The notes under the pieces were generated by a model. It had not been told where the DNA came from. It did no database searches and worked only from the letters and a program-made list of their open reading frames with translations. A DNA stretch of 64,000 nt from Pyrus communis (Eukaryota > Streptophyta > Magnoliopsida > Rosales > Rosaceae), in NCBI RefSeq assembly GCF_963583255.1, contig NC_084808.1, forward strand, positions 7,711,501-7,775,500, given 5' to 3'. Positions 8,897 through 19,115 of this stretch are shown here, one piece after another; position 1 is the stretch's first letter, and each line of letters opens with the position of its first letter. Made by a program: the position numbers and the translations under genes.

Positions 8897-10390
8897 TTGT
8901 CTAATGGGCAGGAAGATCAAGCGAAGGCTATGCAAAACCAAGATAAGAGGGTGGATCAACTTGAGAAACAAATTGGGCAGATTGCCGAGTTTGTAGGTAA
9001 GTTTCGAGATCCCGGACAACTCCCTAGTTCCACCATTCCAAACCCAAAGGGAGGGTTCGAAACAGCCAACGCAATTACCTTGAGAAGTGGCAAGGAAGTT
9101 GGCATTACATCCAAACCATCACCATCAAGCCCCGAAGAGGATGAAAGACGGAGAATTGAAGAGGATGAAGCAAGCCAACCCACGGCAAAGGTGGAAACAC
9201 CTTTGCCACAAGCTTCAAATGACTCCAAATTGTCTAATTCGGCCAAAAAGGGTAAGAATGTGTCAAATTCGGTTCCTGCTAATGTTTTTCCTTTCAATGT
9301 GCCTTTTCCTAGTAGGTTCATGCAAACAAAGAAGGAGGAGCAGGAAAAAGACATTTTGGAGACGTTTCGGAAAGTCCAAGTAAACATTCCTTTACTTGAT
9401 GCCATTAAGCAAGTGCCCAGGTATGCAAAGTTTTTAAAAGAGTTATGCACAACTAGGAAAAGAATTGCAAACAAAGAAGTTGTGAAAGTAAGTGAAAATG
9501 TATCTGCGGTTTTGCAACGAAAGTTACCTCCAAAATGTAAGGATCCAGGGAGCTTTACTATCCCATGCACAATTGGAAACACGAGATTTAAACAATGCAT
9601 GTTAGATTTAGGTGCGTCTATTAATGTCATGCCATATTCCATTTATGCATCTATGAACCTTGGTGAGTTGAAACAAGATGGCGTTGTAATTCAATTGGCC
9701 GATCGTTCTAATGTTTATCCCAAGGGAGTCCTTGAGGATGTTTTAGTGCAGGTTAATCATCTCATCTTTCCTGCAGATTTCTATGTCTTAGAAATGGAGG
9801 ATGCGAGCGATGCTCCATCATTGCCACTCTTGCTAGGCCGTCCGTTCATGAAAACGGCCCAAACCAAGATTGATGTGGCCAAGGGAGCACTAACAATGGA
9901 GTTTGGTGGTGAAATAATTAAATTCAATGTTTATGACTCTATTAAGAATCCTAACGATAGTCATTCTTGTTTTGTTGTAGATGTGCATAAGGACAAAGGG
10001 CCGAAAGGATCCACACTTACCACGAAGGATGAATCAAGCACCACCATTGGAGAAGAACGTGGAGTGATTGCCCTACAACCACCCAAGATGGCCGAAACTT
10101 CAAATGGGGACATTGTTGATAGGGCTCCTGATTTTGAGCCTTCACTACAATATGTTTGTAAGTCGCCAAGCCCAATTCCAATTCCCATTTCAAATAATAG
10201 GTTGTTACCTTCTGTGATGCAGGTGACCAACGGATTTAAAGGTGGTGGGAGCAGTTACATGGACGTTCGGAACCGAAGCACCACCATCAGGGAGGATCAC
10301 TATCCCCTCCCATTCATTGAGCCATACTACGAGAAATTTCAAGGAGTATACCGTGGAGGACATACACATCCATACCGTGAGCCAGAGTGA
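8897..10390 (+). CDS. Gag C-terminus and protease of element B, with fused pol ends
   Basis: 497 residues in the frame lost by gag. Residues about 5-40 (MSNGQEDQAK to GQIAEFVGKF) are a likely coiled coil. A low-complexity linker follows. Residues about 150-215 hold the conserved KDILETFRKVQVNIPLLDAIKQVP block. The aspartic protease has its active site at D237-L-G-A-S241 and the LLGRPFM motif near 312-318. From about residue 470 the protein reads REDHYPLPFI, an RT block, joined directly to EPYYE, a block from the integrase C-terminus. So RT, RNase H and the integrase core were removed by one deletion. A further shift garbles the last 20 residues. Element D carries the same junction. Confidence 0.88.
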   Translation: MSNGQEDQAKAMQNQDKRVDQLEKQIGQIAEFVGKFRDPGQLPSSTIPNPKGGFETANAITLRSGKEVGITSKPSPSSPEEDERRRIEEDEASQPTAKVETPLPQASNDSKLSNSAKKGKNVSNSVPANVFPFNVPFPSRFMQTKKEEQEKDILETFRKVQVNIPLLDAIKQVPRYAKFLKELCTTRKRIANKEVVKVSENVSAVLQRKLPPKCKDPGSFTIPCTIGNTRFKQCMLDLGASINVMPYSIYASMNLGELKQDGVVIQLADRSNVYPKGVLEDVLVQVNHLIFPADFYVLEMEDASDAPSLPLLLGRPFMKTAQTKIDVAKGALTMEFGGEIIKFNVYDSIKNPNDSHSCFVVDVHKDKGPKGSTLTTKDESSTTIGEERGVIALQPPKMAETSNGDIVDRAPDFEPSLQYVCKSPSPIPIPISNNRLLPSVMQVTNGFKGGGSSYMDVRNRSTTIREDHYPLPFIEPYYEKFQGVYRGGHTHPYREPE

Positions 10391-10568
10391 AGTGAGAAAA
10401 GAAGGTCTCGTCCGGCTGCAAGACGTAAAAGAAAGCGCTACTTGGGAGGCAACCCATGCAATCAACAAAGGAAGAACTTGGGAATCGCTCCACACTCAGA
10501 TTTGCGTCCCTAAACCCTTTCCTTTGTTGCTTACTTTATGTTATGTGTAATGTGTTCAATTGTGTCTA

Positions 10569-10588
10569 AAACATTGAGGACAATGTTT
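10569..10588 (+). other. Conserved 3' region hairpin (element B)
   Basis: AAACATTG-AGGA-CAATGTTT: an 8-bp perfect stem with a four-base loop, followed 12 bases later by GTGGGGGGG. Every 3' region in the window that reaches this point has it unchanged: A 226-245 (minus), C 21953-21972, D 28722-28741, E 31364-31383 (minus), H 45539-45558, G 55053-55072. Function unknown; an RNA structure or internal plus-strand priming signal is inferred. Confidence 0.7.
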
Positions 10589-11491
10589 AGTTTAAGTGTG
10601 GGGGGGTAACATTCTGTTCTAAGATATTTTTGCATGAAATTCGTAGGGTTTTACCACCTAACATGTCTAAACTTGTTTCCCACTGTTTTTAAGTGTTTTT
10701 AAGCTATTTCAGAGTGTTTTAGAGTATGTTGACTTAAAAATCCGAAAATCCCATAAAAATTTGAAAAATTGCTTTGAAAAACCCAAAAAGAGTTGTTTTT
10801 GTGTGTTTGGTTGTGTCATAGGTCACCTTCCAACACAATGATGAGGATTTGGTTTTTAATTGCATGATAGTTAAAGAAAGTTACAAACATTGATGGACGT
10901 TTGATATACTCTTTGGTTTATGCTTGTTTGTAGTTATAGTTTACGAATTCACATGTAATCACAAATGATAAAAATCAGTTTTTGTAACATGCTTGAAGGA
11001 AGGAACTCAAACTAACGCTACATCCCTGTGAGACTTGAGCCTAAACGTTATTTGGAGAGTTAAAATCTGTGCATTATTGTTTTCTAAAGTTGTTGCATGA
11101 TCTCATTATTCATTGCTTGGTTACTACTTAGAAGGCGTTTCATCACTTAGTTCCAAATGCTAGAACTCATGCCCATTTCATTCAAAGCATGTTATTGAAT
11201 TGCATAACACACATTCAAGATGAAGTTGTGTAGTGACCACCACCAAAAGCCAAATAGCCATGTGTCCTTAACTCATTTTGTGTTTAAGTTTAACCCCATT
11301 CAGCCATGTTAGCCCATGTTCTTTGTTAACCCACATTATCCTCACCTAGCCTAGATTAGGACCATCCGTACCCTTGTTCTTGAAGCATAGTAAGCATGAA
11401 TGAATTCCTTTTGATTATGTGTTGCAGAAAATAGGTGTGGGGGAAAGAGTATTTATGTGAGTTGATGTGTCATAGGCACGGCTAGAAAAAG

Positions 11492-11525
<34 letters not shown>

Positions 11526-12286
11526 AAAAGAAGTGAAAAAGAGTTGAAAAGTATTGTTTGTTGAAGTAAGGGCCCAAAACAATGAATTAGGCCCTAAGAG
11601 TTGTTTGAATCTCCCCTATTTGTCTAAAAGTTGATTTCTGCATCCTAAGGGAATTCTAGGTCATAATTTCATTACTTTACTTACTATTGCTTAAAGAACT
11701 TTTGTTATCCCTACCTTTCCTTGTTAGCCAACACCCCAAGCCCCGTTACAACCCTTGACTTCTCTCTTGAGTGATGTGCATTTCAATTGTGGAGTTTGAA
11801 TTTGGTATGAGCATATGGTGTCACTGGTTCTCGCATCTAAGTAATAGCATTCCATTCATGAGATCATATCTTAACACGTTTAATTACTCCAGAAATTGTG
11901 TTCTTTGTCATAACGTATGTGAGTACTAGTCTTTCATGTTTATATCAATCTTCTCACATATAACTAGTGTAGGGTGTGTAGTCAGAAAATCTGAGTGAAA
12001 ATTGAGTGCATAACTAGTGAGGAATTGAGGGAATTCTCTAAAGCATGTTACTACATTCCAAATGTGTTTTAATTGATTAAATGCGAACTAGTGAATGGTG
12101 ACTATGATTAAGTATGTGCTTGGGGGGAAGGAAGACTAAAAGCTATGTGAGTAATGATCTTTGACATGTCATGTTTCATTGGAAATCCCTGAGGCAATCG
12201 TTGGAAGGTTTAGGTTATGTTTTGTTTGTTTTGTTTCGTTTTGTTTAGTTTAGTTGTTTTGTTTTGCTCGAGGACTAGCAAAAGTT

Positions 12287-12301
12287 AAGTGTGGGGGAAT
12301 T
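12287..12301 (+). other. Polypurine tract of element B
   Basis: AAGTGTGGGGGAATT directly abuts the 3' LTR start TGATAGGAGC. This is the expected plus-strand primer position. It is preceded by GCTCGAGGACTAGCAAAAG, shared by all copies. Confidence 0.9.
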
Positions 12302-14395
12302 TGATAGGAGCATATTCATGCAACTTAATTAGCTTGTTCTCGTGCATTTATGTTGTGTTTACTTAGCTATTTTAGTGTTTAAGGCTACTTTTGTGTATTT
12401 TCAGATTATAAGGCTAAAGTGTGCAAGAAGATGCAAATTGGAGTCTTTTGGAGCGAAAGAGGAATGAATGAGTTGAAGATTTGAAGAAACGACGAATTCC
12501 TACTCCAACGATGAATTCTTACCAAAACGAGGAATCCTACTCAAACAAGGTTTCCTACTGGAAGTAGGAAAGTTAACCCTAAGTTTCCCGTTTTGGTAAC
12601 CTTTCCTAATCTAAACGTCCGTATTTTCTAGCCACTTTGTAGGCCTTGAATGCACTTTAGTACACAAGACCAAGGCCCTAGGTTCCTTAAACATACTTAG
12701 CGGCACCTTTCCATATCCTCCCCTTTAATCCGTAGCCTTCCATTTTATTTTCATTTTTATAATAAAACAAAACAGCCATTGCATCCAAAATTACCCACCT
12801 TGGCCGTGCATCCTATCACCAAAACCTAAAGCCGTGCATCCCATTATTAATAAAACCTAAGATACCAAAAAGTTTTCAACCCGTGGCCACCATCCCATTT
12901 ATTTATTCACCTTTGCCGTGATTCCATGAGGATTTTCAACCTAATTTTGACATAAGCCGCCACCTCCCATTTTTCCACCATAGGCCGTGGATCCCACCAT
13001 CCAACCCTAATTTCATTCAGCCACCATTCTTCAAACCCGTGCATGATACACCCCATTCCTTCCATAATCCGTGCACTCCCATTCCCCTCGGATGGATCCA
13101 TACACTTTCCACACCCATAACCTAATTCACAAACAGCCGCAGCCACCATCTACATTTTCTTCCATTTTCCTTCCATAATCCGTGCATATCCATTCCATCC
13201 TAGCCAATTTCCAGCCTTCCTCCATCACTGCCGCAGCCATTCCACCACTCTCCACCACCTTACACACCTTCCTACACCACCACACAACCTTGCCGCACCA
13301 TTAAACCACCATTAAACCATCCCTAAACCAGAAACACATCCAAAAACCACCCACAACCAATCTGCCGTAGCAAGGAGAAGAGGGAAGAGGAGCTTCGACG
13401 CGCACCAATTCAAGTGGATTCGTTGGGCGTTCTAGGTGTAATCAATCCTTTGTGCTTTATGTTTAAATTCAATTGTATTTCTCTTTTTGTGAACATGAGA
13501 GGCTAAACCCCTATTTAGCTAGGGGGTGATTCGAAACCATGTTTATGCTTGCAATATGATTTGATTACATTTGGTTGGAATTTCATGAATGGTGAATTCA
13601 ATTCGTTCATCTATTTGATTGATAACTTATTTGTGTATGTTGATTGAGAGTGCACGCTTAGTTTTCATGCATGAATATGATGCTAGATTATGAGGGAGTT
13701 TCACCTAATAGTTACAATCTTATAATCACAAGTAGTGAAGGTCGCTTGAAAACGATCGCGTTGAATGAATTCTTAGCATAAGTTTCATGCAATTCATAGT
13801 AATGAATGCTTCGTCAATGCTTATGTTTTTCATAGAACTTAATGATTCTTGCTTGTATCTCTATTATGCAATTCATGTAGGGAACTTGTAGGGAATGTTT
13901 TGAGTTGTCGTATGCAATCATCCAACTTAATAACTTGTGGAAAAACTGAGGGTTAATTAGTGCAATTCACGGTTAATCTGGGGCGTTGAGTATTTCATAA
14001 TTCATCGAAAGACCAACTGAAAATCAAATTGTATGCAAGTGTAACATGTGTGGAGAAGAACCTTCTAGCTAGCATTCATACATATTTTCATCACATTCAT
14101 ATTTATATTCTGCCTTTTAATTACAATCTTTGCATTTAGTTAATTTCGTCAAAACCTCAATCCCCCTTTACTTTAGTGTCTAATTTAGTTAGAAAGTGTC
14201 TTAGTTTGTGTTTATAAGTGTTTTGCATTCTTTGAGTCTAGTTTAGTGTTTTTAACGTTTGTTTTACGTTTTTGAGTCAGTTTCCAAGTGATTTAGTAAT
14301 CCCTCCTAATCCCCGGTCTAGAACGATCCCTACTTGCATCTTTACTACAATTGTCAAAAGAGGGTTTAATTTGTGTGCTTAATTAGTTCGCATCA
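12302..14395 (+). repeat. 3' LTR of element B
   Basis: 2094 bp, same length as the 5' LTR, with no difference seen on reading. It ends GCATCA and is followed by the second copy of the target duplication GCAAT, after which element A's minus-strand protease/linker sequence resumes. Confidence 0.95.
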
Positions 14396-16166
14396 GCAAT
14401 GTTTCGCCTTCTCCCAAAAACACATACTTCAAATGGTCCGGCAACGACTTAAGTTCAAGCGATGGTGCCTGAACAACAGAAGGTAGCATCTTAGTGGAAA
14501 CTGAATTTGAAAGTGAGAGTGGAACCTTACCATATTGTTGTGGCAATGACTCAAGGGCTGCCACAACCTCAATTATTTCTTCACTAGAACCCATTGCAAA
14601 GAATTCCTCCTCTTTGCCGTGGCCTTGCATTGGCCAAAATCCTTCATTTTTGCGCTCTATGGCCTTAGTGATGGTTGTTTCCAGGGCGTCCTCGTTCAAT
14701 TCTTCAAGGTATACCTGCGCCAAAGAATCGATAACATCAATGGAAAAACAAGAATGGTCATCAACGGGATATCTCATAGTTTCAGAAATATTAAAATCAA
14801 TCACTTCCCCATCGAATTCCATTGTTAAAGTGCCTTTAAACATGTCTATCTTAGTTCGGGCCGTCTTCATGAATGGCCTCCCAAGCAGAATCGGCAAGGA
14901 TGGAGCATGGGTGGTTTCCTCCATTTCAAGGACATAGAAATCCGCCGGGAAGATCAAATCATTCACCTGCACTAAGACATCTTCCAATACGCCCTTTGGA
15001 TAGGCATTAGATCTATCGGCCAACTGAATAATCACACCATCATTTTTCAATTCACCAAGGTTCATTGAAGCATAAATAGAGTATGGCATGACATTAATTG
15101 AAGCTCCTAAGTCTAACATAGCATGTTCGAACTTAGTTTGACCAATAATACAAGGGATTGTAAAGCTACCTGGATCTTTGTACTTTGGTGGTAACTTTCT
15201 TTGTAAAACAGCGGAAACGTTCTCACTTACCCTTACTACCTCTTTATGTGACGCCCTCTTCCTTGTAGTGCATAATTCCTTCAAGAACTTAGCGTATTTG
15301 GGCACTTGCTTTATGGCATCTAGGAGCGGGATATTGACTTGAACTTTCCGAAAGGTCTCTAGAATGTCCTTCTCGGCTTCTTCCTTCTTTGATTGTGCAA
15401 ATCTGCGAGGGAAAGGAACATTGGGCAGATTAGTGTTCGAAATCACAACATTTGGGACAACATTACCTGAGATGGACGGATGGGAAGGTTTAGATGGTTG
15501 CGGCTTGGGTGGTGCTACACTCGCCGTGGGGTCGGATTGCTCATCTTCCTTGTTTTGGGCAGATTCATGTGCTTTGCTTCCCGCTTCTTTTCCACTTCTT
15601 AGGGTGATAGCTTTTGCAGATTCGAAGCCACCCTTTGGATTGACCACCGTAGTGCTTGGTAACTTACCATTCTCACGAAATTGTCCCAAAAATTCGGCCA
15701 TTTGTCCCATTTGTTTCTTTAGTTCATTCACCTCCTTTGCTTGGTTCTGCATTCCCTGCGCCATTGTGGTTAATAATTGATATGTTTTATCATCATCATT
15801 CATAGACGTACCTGAGTTGGTTTGGGATGATTGTGCTTGAGGAGGTGGTTGTGGTGCCATTGGCCTTGGAAAGAAACCCGGAGGTTGTCGGAATCCACTT
15901 TGTTGGGCAGGTTGTTGTGCATCTCTCCATCTGAAATTTGGGTGATCTCTCCAACCTGGATTATATGTGTTAGAATATGGATCGTTCCTTGGTTGGTTTT
16001 GATTCCCATAGCCCATGGCATTGGCAGATTCCCACCCTCCGTTCTCAATTAATTGAGGGCATGTCTCGGATGGATGCCCTTGAATGGAGCATACACCACA
16101 GATTGTAGCTCCTTGCGCTTTGGGGCCCTCCACAAACTGCGACAGCATAGATGTAAGGTTAGCCAT
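14396..16166 (-). pseudogene. Element A gag C-terminus and protease, split from gag and from pol
   Basis: Starts MANLTSMLSQFVEGP in the frame after the gag frameshift. It contains the zinc knuckle CGVCSIQGHPSETC near its start, a proline-rich stretch, a coiled coil (EVNELKKQMGQMAEFLGQF), the KDILETFRKVQVNIP block, and the aspartic protease with DLGAS and LLGRPFM. A linker follows with LEELNEDALETTI and ends at LKYVFLGEGETL, where element B was inserted; pol continues at 5375. The few codons past 14396 in this frame come from the B LTR and are not part of A. The protease motifs are intact, but the ORF is cut at both ends. Confidence 0.9.
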
Positions 16167-17046
16167 TTAATTCGGAAATAGAACTTACCTCATTTACATG
16201 ATGTGGCCGTGGGGCGTCTCTCTGCCCAACACCTTCATATTGTTGTGCATTTAGAGCACGGTTTGCAATTAGGGTCTTGGCTGCCATAGGTGTTTTGTCC
16301 ACCAATGCACCTCCCGCCGAAGCATCGAGCATTTGCCTTTCAATGGGAAGAAGGCCCTCATAGAAGTATTGAAGGAGAAGCTCCTCCTTCATTTGATGTT
16401 GAGGACATGATGCAACAAGGGCTTTAAAACGCTCGTAGTATGCCGGAAAAGATTCTCCTTGACTTTGTTGGATTCCGCTAATTTTCTTCCTTAAGAGAAT
16501 GACTTTTGAAGTAGGGAAGAACTTCTCCAAGAACGCTCTCTTCATGCTCTCCCAAGAAGTAACGGTCCCGGGTGCCAATTCGTAAAGCCAATCCTTAGCC
16601 TTTTCCACAAGAGAGAATGGAAAAGCCTTTATCATCAGAATGTTCCCATCAACATTTATGGGTGTCATGCTCGAACAAACAACCTCGAACTCCTTGAGAT
16701 GCTTGTTGGGATCTTCCATGGAAAGCCCATGGTATTTCGGAATGTGGTGCAACAAGCTTGACTTCAACTCGAATTCATCAGTCTTGGCTTGGGCAGCCTC
16801 GGGGTATTGAATGTAAAGAGGGGCTGCATTGGCCAAACCCGAGGCAGAAAGCTCTTTGATGGTTCGATTGTCCATGGCCATGGTTGGTACTTCTTCTTTA
16901 ACCCAATCCGGGGCTTCCTCTTCTACTTCAGGTTCGGGACTAGGAGGATTAGACTCTTGCAATTTCTTGTTCCTTCTCAAAGTCCTCTCGAAATCACCGT
17001 CAAAGTCGGAGATATGCTCATGAACAGGTTGTGAGCTACGGGTCAT
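16159..17046 (-). pseudogene. gag: Element A gag, N-terminal part with frameshift
   Basis: 295 residues from MTRSSQPVHEHISDFDGDFE. It has the acidic N-terminal region, then the capsid-like domain from about residue 75 (IKELSASGLANAAPL) through PNKHLKEFEVVCSS to AGGALVDKTP. It ends prematurely in SISELNG because a short deletion near 16166, compared with B and D (...DIHSQLANLTS), shifts the frame. The zinc knuckle and protease follow in another frame with an 8-base overlap. No dedicated frameshift signal is apparent, and other copies read through here in one frame, so I treat it as a mutation. Confidence 0.9.
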
Positions 17047-17180
17047 AAACTAGTACCTACACACAAAAGTAAACAAGATAAGTAACCAACTTAATAGACT
17101 TGGTACAAGTAAGAAAACAAGTTGCCACACACTAAACAATTTAAACAAGACTCAAGACAAGGGATTAGCAATTTTGCCAA

Positions 17181-17198
17181 TCCCCGGCAACGGCGCCA
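17181..17198 (-). other. Primer-binding site of element A (tRNA-Asp)
   Basis: Plus-strand TCCCCGGCAACGGCGCCA, the tRNA-Asp 3' end itself, lies 5 bases inside the LTR end. The neighbouring hairpin is imperfect here (GGATTGGC). Confidence 0.95.
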
Positions 17199-18075
17199 AA
17201 ATTTGATGCGAGAATTATACGCACACAAACTAAACCCTATTTGTGACAATTGTAGTGATGATGTAAGTAGGGATCGTTCTAACCGGGGATTAACTAGGGA
17301 TGCTAAACACTTGACTCAAATAAATAAAACTAACTTTTAAAACACTAAGACAAACTAAAAGACTCAAAACAAGTTCAAAAGACTCCAAATACTTAAAAAC
17401 ATAAAATAAGACAAATCAAATGATTAAGACTTAACAAAATAGGGGGGGGATTGTGGTTGGACGAGATTAAACTAAACGGACAGATTATAATTTAAAACAG
17501 ATAGTAAAGATGAATGTGATGAAAATATGGATGATGGAATAGCTAAGGGGTTTTTCTCCACACATGTTACACTTGCATACAAGATTGATTTTCGGTTGGT
17601 CTTTCGATAAAATATGAAACTCAATGCTCCAAGTTAATTAGGTCCGCTTAAATTAACTTTCAGATTTCCCTAGATTCGTTGGATTGAATGGAATACGCAT
17701 TACAACCAAATTATTCTTAATCAAAGTCCCTAACCATGGAATACGCATGATAGAGACATTCAACAAAGATCATTAAGTTCAACGGAAATCATAAACATTG
17801 ACGAGGCATTCGTTACTATGGAATATGCATGAAACTTATGCCAAGAATTCGTTTAACGCGATTGTTTATAAGCAACCTCCACTACTTGTGAATATAAGTT
17901 CGTAACTATTAGGTGAAACTCACTTATATTCTAGCGTCATATTTATTCAAACGGTTAAACAAATTGAATCCACAACTTATGAAATTCCAACCAAAAGTAA
18001 TCAATTCATATTGCAAGCATAAACATGTATTTTGAATCACCCCCTAGCTAAAGGGGGGTTTAGTTCCTCATAACT

Positions 18076-18259
18076 TTGAAATCAAAGAAACACCTAAACA
18101 TTCCAACAACTCAAACTTGAATTGTATGAACGTTTAAGCACTCTTCTCTTCCATTACAAAACAAAGAAAATTGAATTTAAACATTGAAATCAAAGAAACA
18201 CCTAAACATTCCAACAACTCAAATTTGAATTGTATGAACGTTTAGGCACTCTTCTCTTC
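18076..18259 (-). repeat. 108-bp tandem duplication in the A LTR
   Basis: The segment beginning TTGAAATCAAAGAAACACC at 18076 recurs at 18184 with few changes (for example AAGCACT against AGGCACT). The H LTR has one copy at the corresponding place. A local duplication after divergence from H is the likely cause. Confidence 0.8.
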
Positions 18260-18479
18260 TTCGTTGTTGTAGCACAAGGTCTAAGGTGAGTTTTTGGGGG
18301 ATGAGGAGTGGTTGGAATGAAGAGAAAATATGCAGAAAATGAAGGGATATGCACGGCAAGAATGGAGGTGTTTGTGGTGTGTTGTGTATGAAAATGAGAT
18401 GTGAATTGAATGAGGCATGAATGAATGAATGCAAGGGTATTTATAGGAGTAGTGGAGGGAACATATGGCTATGTCATTT

Positions 18480-18595
18480 GTAGGTGAAGTAGGTGGATGT
18501 TGTAGGTGAAGTAGGTGGATGTTGTAGGTGAGTAGGTGGATGTTGTAGGTGAAGTAGGTGGATGTTGTAGGTGAAGTAGGTGGATGTTGTAGGTG
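18480..18595 (-). repeat. 22-bp minisatellite in the A LTR
   Basis: About five units of GTAGGTGAAGTAGGTGGATGTT, one missing a few bases. It is followed at 18596-18720 by irregular GATAAGTG/GATATG repeats. The same arrays occur in the H LTRs just upstream of the TATA box in LTR orientation. Confidence 0.85.
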
Positions 18596-19115
18596 ATTAT
18601 GAGTGATAAGTGATAAGTGTATGATATGTTAAGTGATAAGTGAATGATTATGATAAGTGATAAATGAATGTATGATATGATAAGTGGTGAATGATATGTG
18701 GTGAATGATAAGTGGTAGTGTTTAAGTATTTAAAATAGGGAACAAAGCCCTTCCTTGCATGGCAAGGAAGGGAGACACAAGGAAACACACGACAATGTCC
18801 TAAGGTTGCTAGGAATGTTGTTTTTGTGTTCTAAAATGCGTAGGAGTTTTCAATGATGCTCAAACATGAGGCCTTTTTAGGATTTAACTTTCCTACTTCA
18901 AGTCTTCAATTTCGTCCAAACTTTGGCTCCATGGATAAGCTATCCAATCCATGCCCAAAAATGCTCCAAATAGCCTCAAAATGCACTTTCTTGCTCCCTA
19001 AGCCCTTAGAACCTGAAAACACACAAAAGAAGCATAAAGAACTAAAATAACTAAAGAAACATAACGTAAATGTACGAGAACAAGCCATTTAAGTCGCATG
19101 AATATGCTCCTATCA

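Larger units (their letters stand above)
10391..12301 (+). other. 3' untranslated region of element B
   Basis: About 1.9 kb with no long sense ORF and no env-like gene. In order: the post-pol box CGTCCGGCTGCAAGACG...GGGAGGCAACCC (about 10408-10456), the perfect hairpin (10569-10588) with a G-run at about 10600, a second PPT-like GGTGTGGGGGAAAG at about 11434, an A-rich tract (about 11485-11523), and the PPT. It has no antisense ORF, unlike A and H. Confidence 0.8.
5376..14395 (+). mobile_element. Element B: recent non-autonomous Athila-like element (9020 bp)
   Basis: Two direct LTRs of exactly 2094 bp bound it (5376-7469 and 12302-14395), with a perfect 5-bp target duplication GCAAT (5371-5375 and 14396-14400). 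PBS, gag, protease and a 3' region with PPT are in the expected order. RT, RNase H and integrase are missing: the ORF jumps from a short RT-like REDHYPLPFI block to the integrase C-terminal EPYYE block. Reading the two LTRs side by side I found no difference, so insertion was recent. It interrupts element A. Because gag itself is frameshifted, movement must have used proteins made elsewhere. Confidence 0.95.
1..19115 (-). mobile_element. Element A: Athila-like LTR retrotransposon, interrupted by element B
   Basis: On the minus strand this reads 5' LTR (17204-19115), PBS, gag, protease, RT, RNase H, integrase and a 3' region that runs off the left edge, so the 3' LTR is not seen. Element B (5376-14395) splits it just after the protease/linker region. 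Element A itself sits inside the RT coding region of element C. The five bases after its LTR, GAAGG at 19116-19120, are the expected target duplication, but the partner copy is outside the window. The coding part is dead: there is a gag frameshift, a nonsense codon in RT, a changed integrase catalytic residue, and the B insertion. The antisense ORF in its 3' region remains open. Assignment to Athila rests on the tRNA-Asp PBS and on the gag and protease motifs. Confidence 0.9.
17204..19115 (-). repeat. 5' LTR of element A
   Basis: 1912 bp. On the plus strand it opens TGATGCGAGAATT and closes ATGCTCCTATCA, the inverse of TGATAGGAGCAT...GCATCA. It is of the same subfamily as the H LTR: both share the 22-bp minisatellite, the TGATAAGTG-like simple repeat and a TATAAATA box (plus-strand 18438-18445). 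It is shorter than the H LTR (1912 against 2498), and it lacks H's second copy of the region near the 3' end. Confidence 0.92.

Noticed and set aside
8956..9642. 228-codon minus-strand frame antisense to B protease, repeated in D (27114-27788)
   Set aside because: It is the shadow of the conserved gag-pro sequence on the opposite strand. Its similarity between copies follows from conservation of the sense protein.
16159..16170. Programmed frameshift between gag and protease in element A
   Set aside because: D and G read through this place in a single frame, and A lacks several bases here, so a deletion is simpler.
17181..17198. tRNA-Asp gene fragment
   Set aside because: Only the 18 bases matching the tRNA 3' end are present, at the LTR edge. 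It is the primer-binding site, as in the other copies.
18480..18720. Possible CRISPR-like array (22-bp repeats)
   Set aside because: Units are contiguous without unique spacers, lie in an LTR, and the DNA is plant nuclear. It is a minisatellite.
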